The position numbers were made by a program, and so were the translations under genes. The notes beneath the pieces are model-generated. The model did no database searches. It saw nothing but the letters and a program-made list of their open reading frames with translations, and was not told where the DNA came from. 64,000 nucleotides of DNA from Pseudoflavitalea sp. G-6-1-2 (GTDB lineage Bacteria; Bacteroidota; Bacteroidia; Chitinophagales; Chitinophagaceae), in contig NZ_JABBGB010000003.1 of the NCBI RefSeq assembly GCF_012927185.1, forward strand, positions 682,001 to 746,000, read 5' to 3'. Of this stretch, positions 36,901-43,570 are shown piece after piece (position 1 is the stretch's first letter; every line of letters begins with the position of its first letter).

Positions 36901-36972
36901 GGCTGTGGCAGTACAAACCAGCACGCACAACATCAATGCCGCGGATACGGATGCAAAAACAGGGTTCTTCAT
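33901..36972 (-). CDS. T9SS-secreted beta-helix/CARDB surface protein
   Basis: A protein of 1023 residues with a signal peptide ending CTATAQ (~25). Residues ~45-150 read as a CARDB-like domain (VSLSITGGNTQSDSKAIPSLAPGQTTTVTFILPV, ENESNNSKSITQHIS). A sandwich follows (~160-380). The stretch VLYVKKDHPSPGDGSSWGNALNELADALRWAKA (~395) opens a right-handed parallel beta-helix (~400-720), with ISGSSPKLSNLIITGNSAS, GGAIFAAQDGNPIFTNVTIANN and IRNTIIYGNSS as ladder rungs. Ig-like repeats follow (CKDDNVNFDVIATANVPITYQWQRS). The last ~80 residues (LGPNPTAGEVKVKL ... NGVYFLSIYNAGKK ... IVKR) are a T9SS sorting domain. It may be a polysaccharide-binding or lyase-like surface protein; no catalytic residues could be assigned. 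Confidence 0.85.
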   Translation of the reverse strand: MKNPVFASVSAALMLCVLVCTATAQPLNVLAATSFSNNRTVATGLLLHDIEVEWVHATHGTQNKLWNTEQTLSAKIRNAGTQVQNNIPVSLSITGGNTQSDSKAIPSLAPGQTTTVTFILPVQDQGTQTIKVSVPIDENESNNSKSITQHISCDRISYAVNDNINMAVGSGSGPGIVAVAFPVPEVPIQVNGVTVKLSNDASSIGKSITSVLFDHSGNIFTQSDPLVIQAAMLGTEIEIPFTAPATFVPGDNLFLSGISINASGHSPLASANATVVDPALVYTSDINAGNQQQRTDLGIPAIGLMMTMRSDFSSTADANMMAGTPVMFFASSEFDSYTFYVNNTGKQHDASPYFTYFPNNGDNVTVAVEKNGCIITVPAPLTMTVRSIAPSASNVLYVKKDHPSPGDGSSWGNALNELADALRWAKAREADWTTANPLKIYVAAGEYKPLYHAPDEYFGMDGGPNNAFRMVKNVQIYGGFEGTEGSHTNRNLGIPANETILNGDHSNDDMISGNAGTLTISNNMENALHVVISSGDAGNALLDGFTITGGGGTMNAGEFEMIGGNPVWVKNGGGIYITGSSPKLSNLIITGNSASLNGAGMYIDGSTASITNVLFTRNYSKASGGAIFAAQDGNPIFTNVTIANNRAVSSGGALSIASASPEIRNTIIYGNSSTLANSSGTFRIKYSYVEGAAADIPNNNPSGTLTPLFTDAANGDYSLTPQSPLLNIGNNQYFQAGQTPDLSDITHDLASNLRIRDGIIDLGVYETRPSLALLQHPGNVDACKDDNVNFDVIATANVPITYQWQRSTDGNVWEDIANAKQSGYSLKALSKLLLRCVVSAGASSVTSSPAILSIREVPVPAFNMADQVCLENTELKLVALPSGGVFSGNGVTEDTWSLKTLLPGAQTISYTYTAANGCIGSTAKTFILQYCGQPGPIKSFQLGPNPTAGEVKVKLLLGEDLSPFSSYIITDVHGKELQKRHFTFLKGWTEFSIDLSHYQNGVYFLSIYNAGKKPIITKKIVKR

Positions 36973-37241
36973 GGTTCAGAGGTAAAATTTTATCATAAGC
37001 ATTTACGCGATCGACATTTCCCACAACGCTGGAACATCAAAATTATTCTATATGAGTGCGAAAAAAGAAACCCACAGGGGTACAAAAAGTGGCCAAAATC
37101 AGCAGTTTGAACATTCAAGTGACAAGTTTTGCCTGCATGCAGAGCCTTGCCGGAAAATGCTTTATTTTACCCAACGATCTCTACAGGATGCCAGCTCTCC
37201 GGCAAACGCATCTTCATTCCAAAACGGATTAATCACATCAC

Positions 37242-40200
37242 ATGAAAAATTTACTGCTCGCAGGATGCCTATGTACCATCTCTGCTGCTGTGGGCGCCCA
37301 GGAAGCACGACTGCTGCGCTTTCCTGCTGTTAGTGGCAACACAGTTGTTTTCTCTTACGCAGGTGACCTCTACACCGTGGCACGCTCAGGAGGTGTAGCC
37401 CGCAAGCTCACCAATCATCCGGGTTACGAAATGTTCCCCAAATTCAGTCACGACGGAAAAACCATTGCCTTCACCGGACAATACGATGGCAACACCGAAG
37501 TATTCACCATCCCCGCTTCCGGCGGCGTTCCCAAACGAATCACCTATTCGGCTACACTTACGCGGGATGATGTATCAGATCGCATGGGCCCCAATAACGT
37601 GGTGCTCGGCTGGAGTCCCGACGACAAACAAGTGGTGTTCCGCAATCGCGGCAACTCGGCCAATCCATTCAAAGGACAGATCTATCTGGCTCCGCTCAAT
37701 GGCGATCTGGCCAAAGAACTGCCCTTCTCCGTAGCAGGATGGGCCAGCTACAACGAAGATGGAAGCAAACTGGCCATGAACCGCGTGTTCCGTGAATTCA
37801 GAACATGGAAACATTACAAGGGAGGCATGGCCGATGATATCTGGCTCTACGACGTAAAGAGCGGCAATTCTGAAAATCTCACCAATAATCCTGCACAGGA
37901 CATCTTTCCGATGTACAAAGGAAATACGGTGTACTTCCTCAGCGACCGCGATCATACCATGAACCTCTTTGCGTACGACATCAATACAAAACAAACAAAG
38001 AAGCTCACCAACTTCACCGAATACGACTGCAAATTCCCTTCACTGGGAGATAATGCCATCGCATTCGAGAATGGAGGATATATCTACCTCTACGACCTTG
38101 CTTCGGGTCAGCAACAAAAACTGACCATCAGTTTCTCCGAAGACTTTTTGTCTGCAAGACCTAAGCTGGTAGACGGTTCCAAATTCGTTGAATCATTCTC
38201 CGTAGCGCCAGACGGCAAGCGCGCTGTATTCAGTGGAAGGGGAGATGTGTTCACCGTTCCTGAAAAGAATGGTGTAACGCGCAACCTTACTCGCAGCAGT
38301 GGAGCGCACGATCGCTCTGTGGCCTGGAGCCCCGATGGGCGCTGGATTTCTTTTATCAGCGATCGCAGTGGAGAAGATGAACTGTACATCCAGAAACAGG
38401 ATGGATCAGAACCAGCCAAAGCGCTCACCAAAGGTGGTGGCAGCTACAAGTTCTATCCGGTCTGGAGCCCGGACAGCAAATGGCTGCTGCTTGCCGACCG
38501 TGCACAGGATCTCTATTATGTGAACGTAACATCCGGTGCAAAAACACTGATCACTCACTCCGAAAGTGCAGAGATCACAGAGTACAGCTGGGCGCCTGAC
38601 AGCAGATGGATCGCATACACACAGCCCGGAAAGTCGAGAGGTAGCGATATCGTTCGCGTGTACAACCGCGAAACGAAAAAAGATATTGCCGTTACCGACG
38701 AATGGTACGATAGCAATGGCGCCAGTTTCAGTCCCGATGGCAAGCTGCTCTATTTTATCTCGCAACGCGATTTCAATCCCACTTACAGCCAAACAGAATG
38801 GAACCATGCGTACGTAGATATGAGCAAACCATACTACGTCCGGCTCACAGCTTCCGGCAAATCTGCTTTTCAGCAGGAAAGCGATGAGGTGAGCATCAAA
38901 GAAGAATCAAAAGCTTCCGATAGCAAAAAAGCATCCGACTCGGTTGTTGTAACTATCGAAGAGGAAGGGCTTGCAGACAGAATAGAAAGTCTTCCTGTAA
39001 ATCCCGGCAATTACAGAACGCTGGTTGCAACTAACGATGGTGTTTACTATGCCTCCGGATCAACACGCAATGCTCCTTCCCTGAAATTCTATAGCCTTAA
39101 AGACAAAAAAGAAAATGATCTCGGAATTTCCGGAGGATTCGATATCAGCGATAACAAAAAGAAAATAGTGTTTTCACGTGGCGGCGATTTCTATCTCGAA
39201 GATCTCGGCACATCGAGAATTGAAGCTCGCAATGAGCTCAATCTCGATGGACTGAAATTCATCACCGATCTCCGCGCAGAATGGACGCAGGTGTATGATG
39301 AGAGCTGGCGCCAGATGCGAGATTACTTCTACGATCCGAATATGCATGGTGTTAACTGGAAGAAAGTGCACGATCGCTATGCGGAGCTGCTTCCATACGT
39401 GAACCATCGCAACGATCTCACTTATCTGATCGGTGAAATGATTGGCGAACTCAATATTGGTCATGCTTACGTTAACAGCGGAGATCGTCCGGATGTAGAG
39501 CGAATCAAAACAGGTATGCTGGGCGCACGTTTCTCTCGCGATAAATCGGGTTACTACAAAATAGATTCTATTCTCAGCGGAGAGAGCTGGGATAAATCGT
39601 TGGTGTCGCCGCTTCGTCAGCCAGGCATCAACGTAAAAAAAGGAGATTACATCATTGCCATCAACGGTACTGATGTCAGCAAGCTGAGCAATCTCTACGA
39701 AGCATTGCTCGGTCAGGCTGATCAGGTGATAGAGCTTACGACAAACAGCACTGCATCTGCCAGCGGAGCGAAGAAATATCTCGTGAAACCCATCGCCGAT
39801 GAATCACAACTTTATTATCACGAGTGGGTGCAACAGAATATCGCCAAAGTAACGGCCGCTTCCGGTGGACGCATTGGTTACCTGCATGTGCCTGATATGG
39901 GACCAACAGGGTTGAACCAATTTGCGCGTTACTTCTATCCTCAGCTCGATAAAGAAGCGCTCATCATCGACGATCGTGGCAATGGTGGAGGAAACGTAAC
40001 TCCGATGATCATCGAAAGGCTTCGTCGCGAAGTGAGTCAGGGTACGATGTTCCGCAATGGCAAGTTCAGCAGCGTGCGCCCCACGCAAACGCAGATCGGA
40101 CCAAAAGTTTGTCTCATCGATCAGTACTCTGCATCAGATGGCGATCTCTTTCCGTTCACTTTCCAGTTCCATAAGATCGGGCCATTGATTGGGCAGCGTA

Positions 40201-40481
40201 CATGGGGTGGAGTAGTGGGCATTCGTGGATCATTGCCGTTTATCGATGGTGGTGATCTCCGTAAACCAGAGTTCGCAACCTTTGCAGCAGACGGATCCAG
40301 GTTTGTGATCGAAGGAGAGGGTGTGCATCCGGATATCGAAGTGATTCAGGATCCGCATCAGGAATGGCTCGGCAACGACCAGCAACTGAAACGCGGCATC
40401 GATGAATTGCTGAAACAATTGCAGCAGAAAGGAAAACAGGGTGTGCCGCCGATTCCGGCTTTCCCCGACAAGTCTAAATAG
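37242..40481 (+). CDS. Tricorn protease homologue (S41)
   Basis: A protein of 1079 residues, near the 1071 of Thermoplasma tricorn, but with a signal peptide (MKNLLLAGCLCTISAAVGAQ), so it is exported. Residues ~20-540 form two TolB/PD40-like beta-propellers (repeats such as FPKFSHDGKTIAFTG, AWSPDGRWISFISDRSGEDELY, VWSPDSKWLLLADRA). A charged linker (~545-575) follows. A helical core domain (~670-750) contains ESWRQMRDYFYDPNMHGVNWKKVHDRY, then a PDZ domain (~755-850, NVKKGDYIIAINGTDV), then the S41 catalytic core with DDRGNGGGNVTPMII and the nucleophile Ser965-Asp966 in QYSASDGDLFP. It degrades peptides, probably in the periplasm. Strong family match. Confidence 0.93.
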   Translation: MKNLLLAGCLCTISAAVGAQEARLLRFPAVSGNTVVFSYAGDLYTVARSGGVARKLTNHPGYEMFPKFSHDGKTIAFTGQYDGNTEVFTIPASGGVPKRITYSATLTRDDVSDRMGPNNVVLGWSPDDKQVVFRNRGNSANPFKGQIYLAPLNGDLAKELPFSVAGWASYNEDGSKLAMNRVFREFRTWKHYKGGMADDIWLYDVKSGNSENLTNNPAQDIFPMYKGNTVYFLSDRDHTMNLFAYDINTKQTKKLTNFTEYDCKFPSLGDNAIAFENGGYIYLYDLASGQQQKLTISFSEDFLSARPKLVDGSKFVESFSVAPDGKRAVFSGRGDVFTVPEKNGVTRNLTRSSGAHDRSVAWSPDGRWISFISDRSGEDELYIQKQDGSEPAKALTKGGGSYKFYPVWSPDSKWLLLADRAQDLYYVNVTSGAKTLITHSESAEITEYSWAPDSRWIAYTQPGKSRGSDIVRVYNRETKKDIAVTDEWYDSNGASFSPDGKLLYFISQRDFNPTYSQTEWNHAYVDMSKPYYVRLTASGKSAFQQESDEVSIKEESKASDSKKASDSVVVTIEEEGLADRIESLPVNPGNYRTLVATNDGVYYASGSTRNAPSLKFYSLKDKKENDLGISGGFDISDNKKKIVFSRGGDFYLEDLGTSRIEARNELNLDGLKFITDLRAEWTQVYDESWRQMRDYFYDPNMHGVNWKKVHDRYAELLPYVNHRNDLTYLIGEMIGELNIGHAYVNSGDRPDVERIKTGMLGARFSRDKSGYYKIDSILSGESWDKSLVSPLRQPGINVKKGDYIIAINGTDVSKLSNLYEALLGQADQVIELTTNSTASASGAKKYLVKPIADESQLYYHEWVQQNIAKVTAASGGRIGYLHVPDMGPTGLNQFARYFYPQLDKEALIIDDRGNGGGNVTPMIIERLRREVSQGTMFRNGKFSSVRPTQTQIGPKVCLIDQYSASDGDLFPFTFQFHKIGPLIGQRTWGGVVGIRGSLPFIDGGDLRKPEFATFAADGSRFVIEGEGVHPDIEVIQDPHQEWLGNDQQLKRGIDELLKQLQQKGKQGVPPIPAFPDKSK

Positions 40482-40497
40482 TTGTCGATAGTCTATT

Positions 40498-40547
40498 GAA
40501 AAGGGTATGTGATTACAGTGTAACCTGTAAGTTCGCATACCCTTTTC
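40498..40547 (+). terminator. Branched hairpin after the tricorn gene
   Basis: A 12-bp outer stem (40498-40509 with 40536-40547) encloses a small inner stem, TTACAG/CTGTAA. The T-tail is interrupted, so termination strength is uncertain. Confidence 0.55.
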
Positions 40548-40630
40548 CGTTAAAAATATGTAATGGCGGTTGTTCATTACCGGGATAAATCGAAAGTTTG
40601 GAATTACATTGCATATTCAAACTTTAACGA

Positions 40631-41083
40631 ATGCTCTTAGACAAGTACGACTTTGAAGCCAATGATACTTTCGATAGTTTTTCTTTTGAGAGCCAGGGTA
40701 AGAATGGTACTATAAAGAAAAGAATTGACTATCGTGCCTTTTCCCGTTTGCCTAATGGCGATCCCGTATATAACTTGGGTTTTGGCGATTGGACTGAAGA
40801 AACCGAATTATTGGATGATACTTCAATTTCGAATAATGGCGACAGAGATAAAGTGCTGGCCACTGTTGCATACACTTTAATCAGCTTCAATGAAAAAAAT
40901 GGGAACATTCCAGTATACGCAAGAGGAGTTACTCCCGCAAAAAACAGATTATATCAGATGGGGATCAACGCCAATCTAAAGGAGATCAAAACGATGTTTG
41001 ATGTGTACGGCTCAAAAGATAACCAATGGGTTGAATTTGAACCTGGGTGCAATTACGAAGCCTTTCTCGTTATTAAAAAATAA
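40631..41083 (+). CDS. DUF6934-like conserved protein
   Basis: A protein of 150 residues, no signal peptide, acidic. The wording FSFESQGKNGTIKKRIDYRAF, VYNLGFGDW, DDTSISNNGDRDKVLATVAYTLISF and PVYARGVTPAKNRLYQMGI matches what I remember as the Bacteroidota family DUF6934. Members are small, scattered patchily and followed by a tiny second gene. That is the case here: the stop codon is 33 bases before a 58-codon gene with a very strong ribosome binding site. The paired layout suggests a toxin-antitoxin-like or other accessory module, which is inference. No catalytic motif was recognised. Confidence 0.7.
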   Translation: MLLDKYDFEANDTFDSFSFESQGKNGTIKKRIDYRAFSRLPNGDPVYNLGFGDWTEETELLDDTSISNNGDRDKVLATVAYTLISFNEKNGNIPVYARGVTPAKNRLYQMGINANLKEIKTMFDVYGSKDNQWVEFEPGCNYEAFLVIKK

Positions 41084-41104
41084 TCGTAAATTCGGTTTCG
41101 AAAA

Positions 41105-41113
41105 AAAGGAGGT
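41105..41113 (+). promoter_or_regulatory. Unusually strong Shine-Dalgarno site (AAAGGAGGT)
   Basis: AAAGGAGGT sits 3 bases before the ATG at 41117 (4 bases from the last G). Genes elsewhere in the window show almost no Shine-Dalgarno match, as is usual in Bacteroidota, so this site stands out and supports the small gene that follows. Confidence 0.7.
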
Positions 41114-41116
41114 ATT

Positions 41117-41293
41117 ATGTTTTCTAATGAAGAAAAAGATAAAAGCCCGAAGGTGAATTGTACTCCCAAAATAACGGTAAACAATTCCATGCCAGATTTG
41201 ACCAACGATCCGTTTCTTATCAGAAAAGCAGAAGCTGCTGCAAAAATGATCGAAAAAAATGGTTTTCCCGAAGCGCTTCTCAAAAGAAAGTAA
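41117..41293 (+). CDS. Small protein (58 aa) paired with the DUF6934-like gene
   Basis: A complete frame of 58 codons plus stop, preceded by AAAGGAGGT. The protein begins MFSNEEKDKSPKVN and ends FPEALLKRK. Its second half (NDPFLIRKAEAAAKMIEKNG) is a likely amphipathic helix, and no membrane segment is present. It follows the DUF6934-like gene by 33 bases and is followed at once by a strong terminator, so the two genes form one transcript. It has no recognised family. Small size, helix, charge and pairing fit an antitoxin-like or chaperone-like partner, but that is inference. Confidence 0.7.
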   Translation: MFSNEEKDKSPKVNCTPKITVNNSMPDLTNDPFLIRKAEAAAKMIEKNGFPEALLKRK

Positions 41294-41319
41294 GTAGTTC
41301 ATCCTAATGAAATAATTAA

Positions 41320-41347
41320 AAGCCCCGCAGCTCAAACTGCGGGGCTT
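41320..41347. terminator. Bidirectional terminator between convergent genes
   Basis: AAGCCCCGCAG (41320-41330) pairs with CTGCGGGGCTT (41337-41347) over CTCAAA. T-rich tails lie on both sides; it serves the small gene on the plus strand and the PLP/CBS gene on the minus strand. Confidence 0.9.
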
Positions 41348-41370
41348 ACCATTTTTATTAACACCGAACG

Positions 41371-42732
41371 CTAGCTGCCGAGCGCCTGAATTACGTCGTA
41401 CTTGGTAACAATATGGAAATTGCCCGCATCATCTTTGCCGAGCACTGCGCCATTGTCTTTATTGATCAGGCTGCGCAGTTTTTCCAGCGGTGCATTGAAA
41501 TCAACCACCGGAAAAGCAGGCTCCATCACCGTTTCCACCTTTGCGCTGCGGATATCCGGATTGGAGAATACTTTCTGAAAGAGTCCGCTTTCGCTGATAG
41601 CACCCACAGGGCCATTGCCATTGATCACGGGAATATGTTCGATATCGTATTTCTTCATCAGTTCCACTGCTTCAGAAACAGTATGCGACGGCTCGATGCT
41701 TACCAGTTTGTGTTTGGCATTGCGGCCACTCACGATGTCGCGGAAAGTTTTCACATCGAGGAAACCGCGTTCCATCATCCACTGATCGTTGTAGATCTTT
41801 GCAACGTAACGGCTGCCATGATCGTGGAAGATAACTACCACCACATCATCTTTGGTAAGCTGGCTGCCGAGTTGCATCAGGCCCTGCAGGCAGCTGCCTG
41901 CGCTGTATCCGCAGAAGAGTCCTTCTTCCTTGGCGAGGCGGCGTGCCATTACCGCACCATCTTTATCTGTTACCTGTTCGAAGTGATCGATCACTTTCAT
42001 ATTGTAGTTCTCAGGAACGAAATCTTCGCCGAAGCCTTCCGAGATATATGGATGCACTTCGTTCATATCTATCTCACCGGTTTTGAAATATTTGGTGAGC
42101 AGTGATCCGAATACATCTATTGCCCAGATCTTGATATTGGGATTTTGTTCTTTCAGGTACATCGCAGTACCAGTTACTGTTCCGCCGGTACCTGCCGTGC
42201 ATACGAGGTGTGTGATCTTTCCGTCGGTCTGTTTCCAGATCTCTGGTCCGGTTGATTCGTAATGCGCCTGGCGGTTGGCGAGGTTATCGTATTGATTGCA
42301 AAGGAATGAATTGGGGATCTCTGCTGCGAGCTTTCTCGCTACAGAATAATACGAACGTGGATCGTCGGGCTCAACATTGGTAGGGCACACAATTACTTCT
42401 GCGCCTACAGCTTTGAGGATATCCATCTTTTCTTTGGACTGCTTATCGGTAGTAGTGAAAATACATTTATATCCTTTCACACAGGCAGCAAGTGCAAGGC
42501 CCATACCGGTATTGCCGCTGGTACATTCGATGATGGTACCTCCGGGTTTCAGTTTGCCTTCTTTTTCTGCCACTTCGACCATCTTTACTGCCATCCGGTC
42601 TTTGATGGAGTTGCCGGGGTTGAAATAATCAACCTTGGCCAGCACGGTGGCAGGCAGATGTTTGGTGATCTTGTTGAGTTTGATCAATGGCGTATTACCA
42701 ATCGTTTCGAGTATGTTCTGTTTGATATCCAT
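41371..42732 (-). CDS. Cystathionine beta-synthase-like PLP enzyme with CBS domains
   Basis: A protein of 453 residues. Residues 1-~330 are a fold-type II PLP domain: IGNTPLIKLNKI, the Schiff-base lysine in NPGNSIKDRMAVKM, TIIECTSGNTGMGLALA, the PLP-phosphate loop CTAGTGGTVTGTA and EGLFCGYSAGSCLQGL. Residues ~335-453 are two CBS motifs (LVSIEPSHTVSEAVELMKKYDIEHIPVI and FPVVDFNAPLEKLRSLINKDNGAVLG). This layout is that of cystathionine beta-synthase (serine plus homocysteine) or a cysteine synthase with a regulatory CBS pair. No heme-binding N-terminal extension is present. The ATG at 42732 was chosen because the alternative at 42756 falls inside the -7 box. Confidence 0.88.
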   Translation of the reverse strand: MDIKQNILETIGNTPLIKLNKITKHLPATVLAKVDYFNPGNSIKDRMAVKMVEVAEKEGKLKPGGTIIECTSGNTGMGLALAACVKGYKCIFTTTDKQSKEKMDILKAVGAEVIVCPTNVEPDDPRSYYSVARKLAAEIPNSFLCNQYDNLANRQAHYESTGPEIWKQTDGKITHLVCTAGTGGTVTGTAMYLKEQNPNIKIWAIDVFGSLLTKYFKTGEIDMNEVHPYISEGFGEDFVPENYNMKVIDHFEQVTDKDGAVMARRLAKEEGLFCGYSAGSCLQGLMQLGSQLTKDDVVVVIFHDHGSRYVAKIYNDQWMMERGFLDVKTFRDIVSGRNAKHKLVSIEPSHTVSEAVELMKKYDIEHIPVINGNGPVGAISESGLFQKVFSNPDIRSAKVETVMEPAFPVVDFNAPLEKLRSLINKDNGAVLGKDDAGNFHIVTKYDVIQALGS

Positions 42733-42753
42733 ATTAGTAGATTCTGTTCCGGA

Positions 42754-42761
42754 CAAAGGTA
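42754..42761 (-). promoter_or_regulatory. -7 box (TACCTTTG) of the PLP/CBS gene
   Basis: TACCTTTG on the minus strand, 21 bases before the ATG at 42732. It rules out the longer start at 42756. Confidence 0.6.
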
Positions 42762-42808
42762 AGGTTTTAGGGTGGCCGGGAAGCTGGGCAGGAATGCGCC
42801 ATCTTCAT

Positions 42809-42816
42809 TAAATTTG
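42809..42816 (+). promoter_or_regulatory. -7 box (TAAATTTG) of the alpha/beta hydrolase gene
   Basis: TAAATTTG ends 4 bases before the ATG at 42821, so transcription would start at about the A of the start codon: a probable leaderless message. It is divergent from the box at 42754. Confidence 0.5.
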
Positions 42817-42820
42817 GGTA

Positions 42821-43474
42821 ATGAAAATCTCCAGAGTTTATTTTATCAGCGGACTGGCGGCAGATGAACGGGTATTCAGGCATATCAAACTACCCGAAGG
42901 TGTTGAAATGGTGCATCTTAACTGGATAACCCCCAATAAGAACGAAACCCTTGCTGCATACGCTATGCGGCTGGCCGAAAAAATCGATACCAGCAAACCG
43001 TTTGCGATAGCCGGACTAAGTTTCGGTGGTATGCTGGCCACGGAGATCGCTAAACGATACCAGCCCGTTCAGACAATTCTTATTTCGAGCATACCTCTAT
43101 CCGACCATTTGCCGAAATATTTCAGAGCGGCAGGAGCTATCGGCCTGCATCGCATCATCCCCATTGGTTTTGTAAAAATGATGGCCAGAAGCAAACGCTT
43201 CTTCACCACAGAAAAAGGAGAGGATAAGAAACTGCTCTGGGAGATCATCAACGACAGCGATAACAATTTCATCCGATGGGCCATGAATGCCATCCTTAGC
43301 TGGAAGAACACTCAATTGCCCGAACCATTGATGCATATTCACGGAACAAGGGATGAAGTGCTTCCGGGCCGCTTCACAAAGCCTACGCATGTGATTCCGA
43401 AGGCCGGACATCTGCTGGTACTCACAGCTCCGCAAAAGGTGAATAAATTGTTGGCCGAAGTGGTAAGCAGCTAA
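42821..43474 (+). CDS. Alpha/beta hydrolase
   Basis: A protein of 217 residues, cytoplasmic. The nucleophile elbow is GLSFGG (AIAGLSFGGMLATEIAK, Ser ~67). The acid is probably in HIHGTRDEVLPGR, and the catalytic His in VIPKAGHLLVLTAP. The N-terminal VYFISGLAADERVFRHIKLPEGVEMVHLNWI is the oxyanion-side strand/loop. The substrate is unknown; small family members of this type include esterases and menaquinone-pathway hydrolases. It stands alone between the PLP/CBS gene and tex. Confidence 0.85.
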   Translation: MKISRVYFISGLAADERVFRHIKLPEGVEMVHLNWITPNKNETLAAYAMRLAEKIDTSKPFAIAGLSFGGMLATEIAKRYQPVQTILISSIPLSDHLPKYFRAAGAIGLHRIIPIGFVKMMARSKRFFTTEKGEDKKLLWEIINDSDNNFIRWAMNAILSWKNTQLPEPLMHIHGTRDEVLPGRFTKPTHVIPKAGHLLVLTAPQKVNKLLAEVVSS

Positions 43475-43507
43475 TTAAAACAAACTTTTTTCTTTCACTT
43501 CAACCCT

Positions 43508-43515
43508 TACATTTG
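43508..43515 (+). promoter_or_regulatory. -7 box (TACATTTG) of tex
   Basis: TACATTTG followed by C, 55 bases before the tex start codon. Confidence 0.45.
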
Positions 43516-43570
43516 CTCCCCCGATTCAGGAGTGGTTTTTACCCTGACCGTTCAGTAAAATCAATTTATC

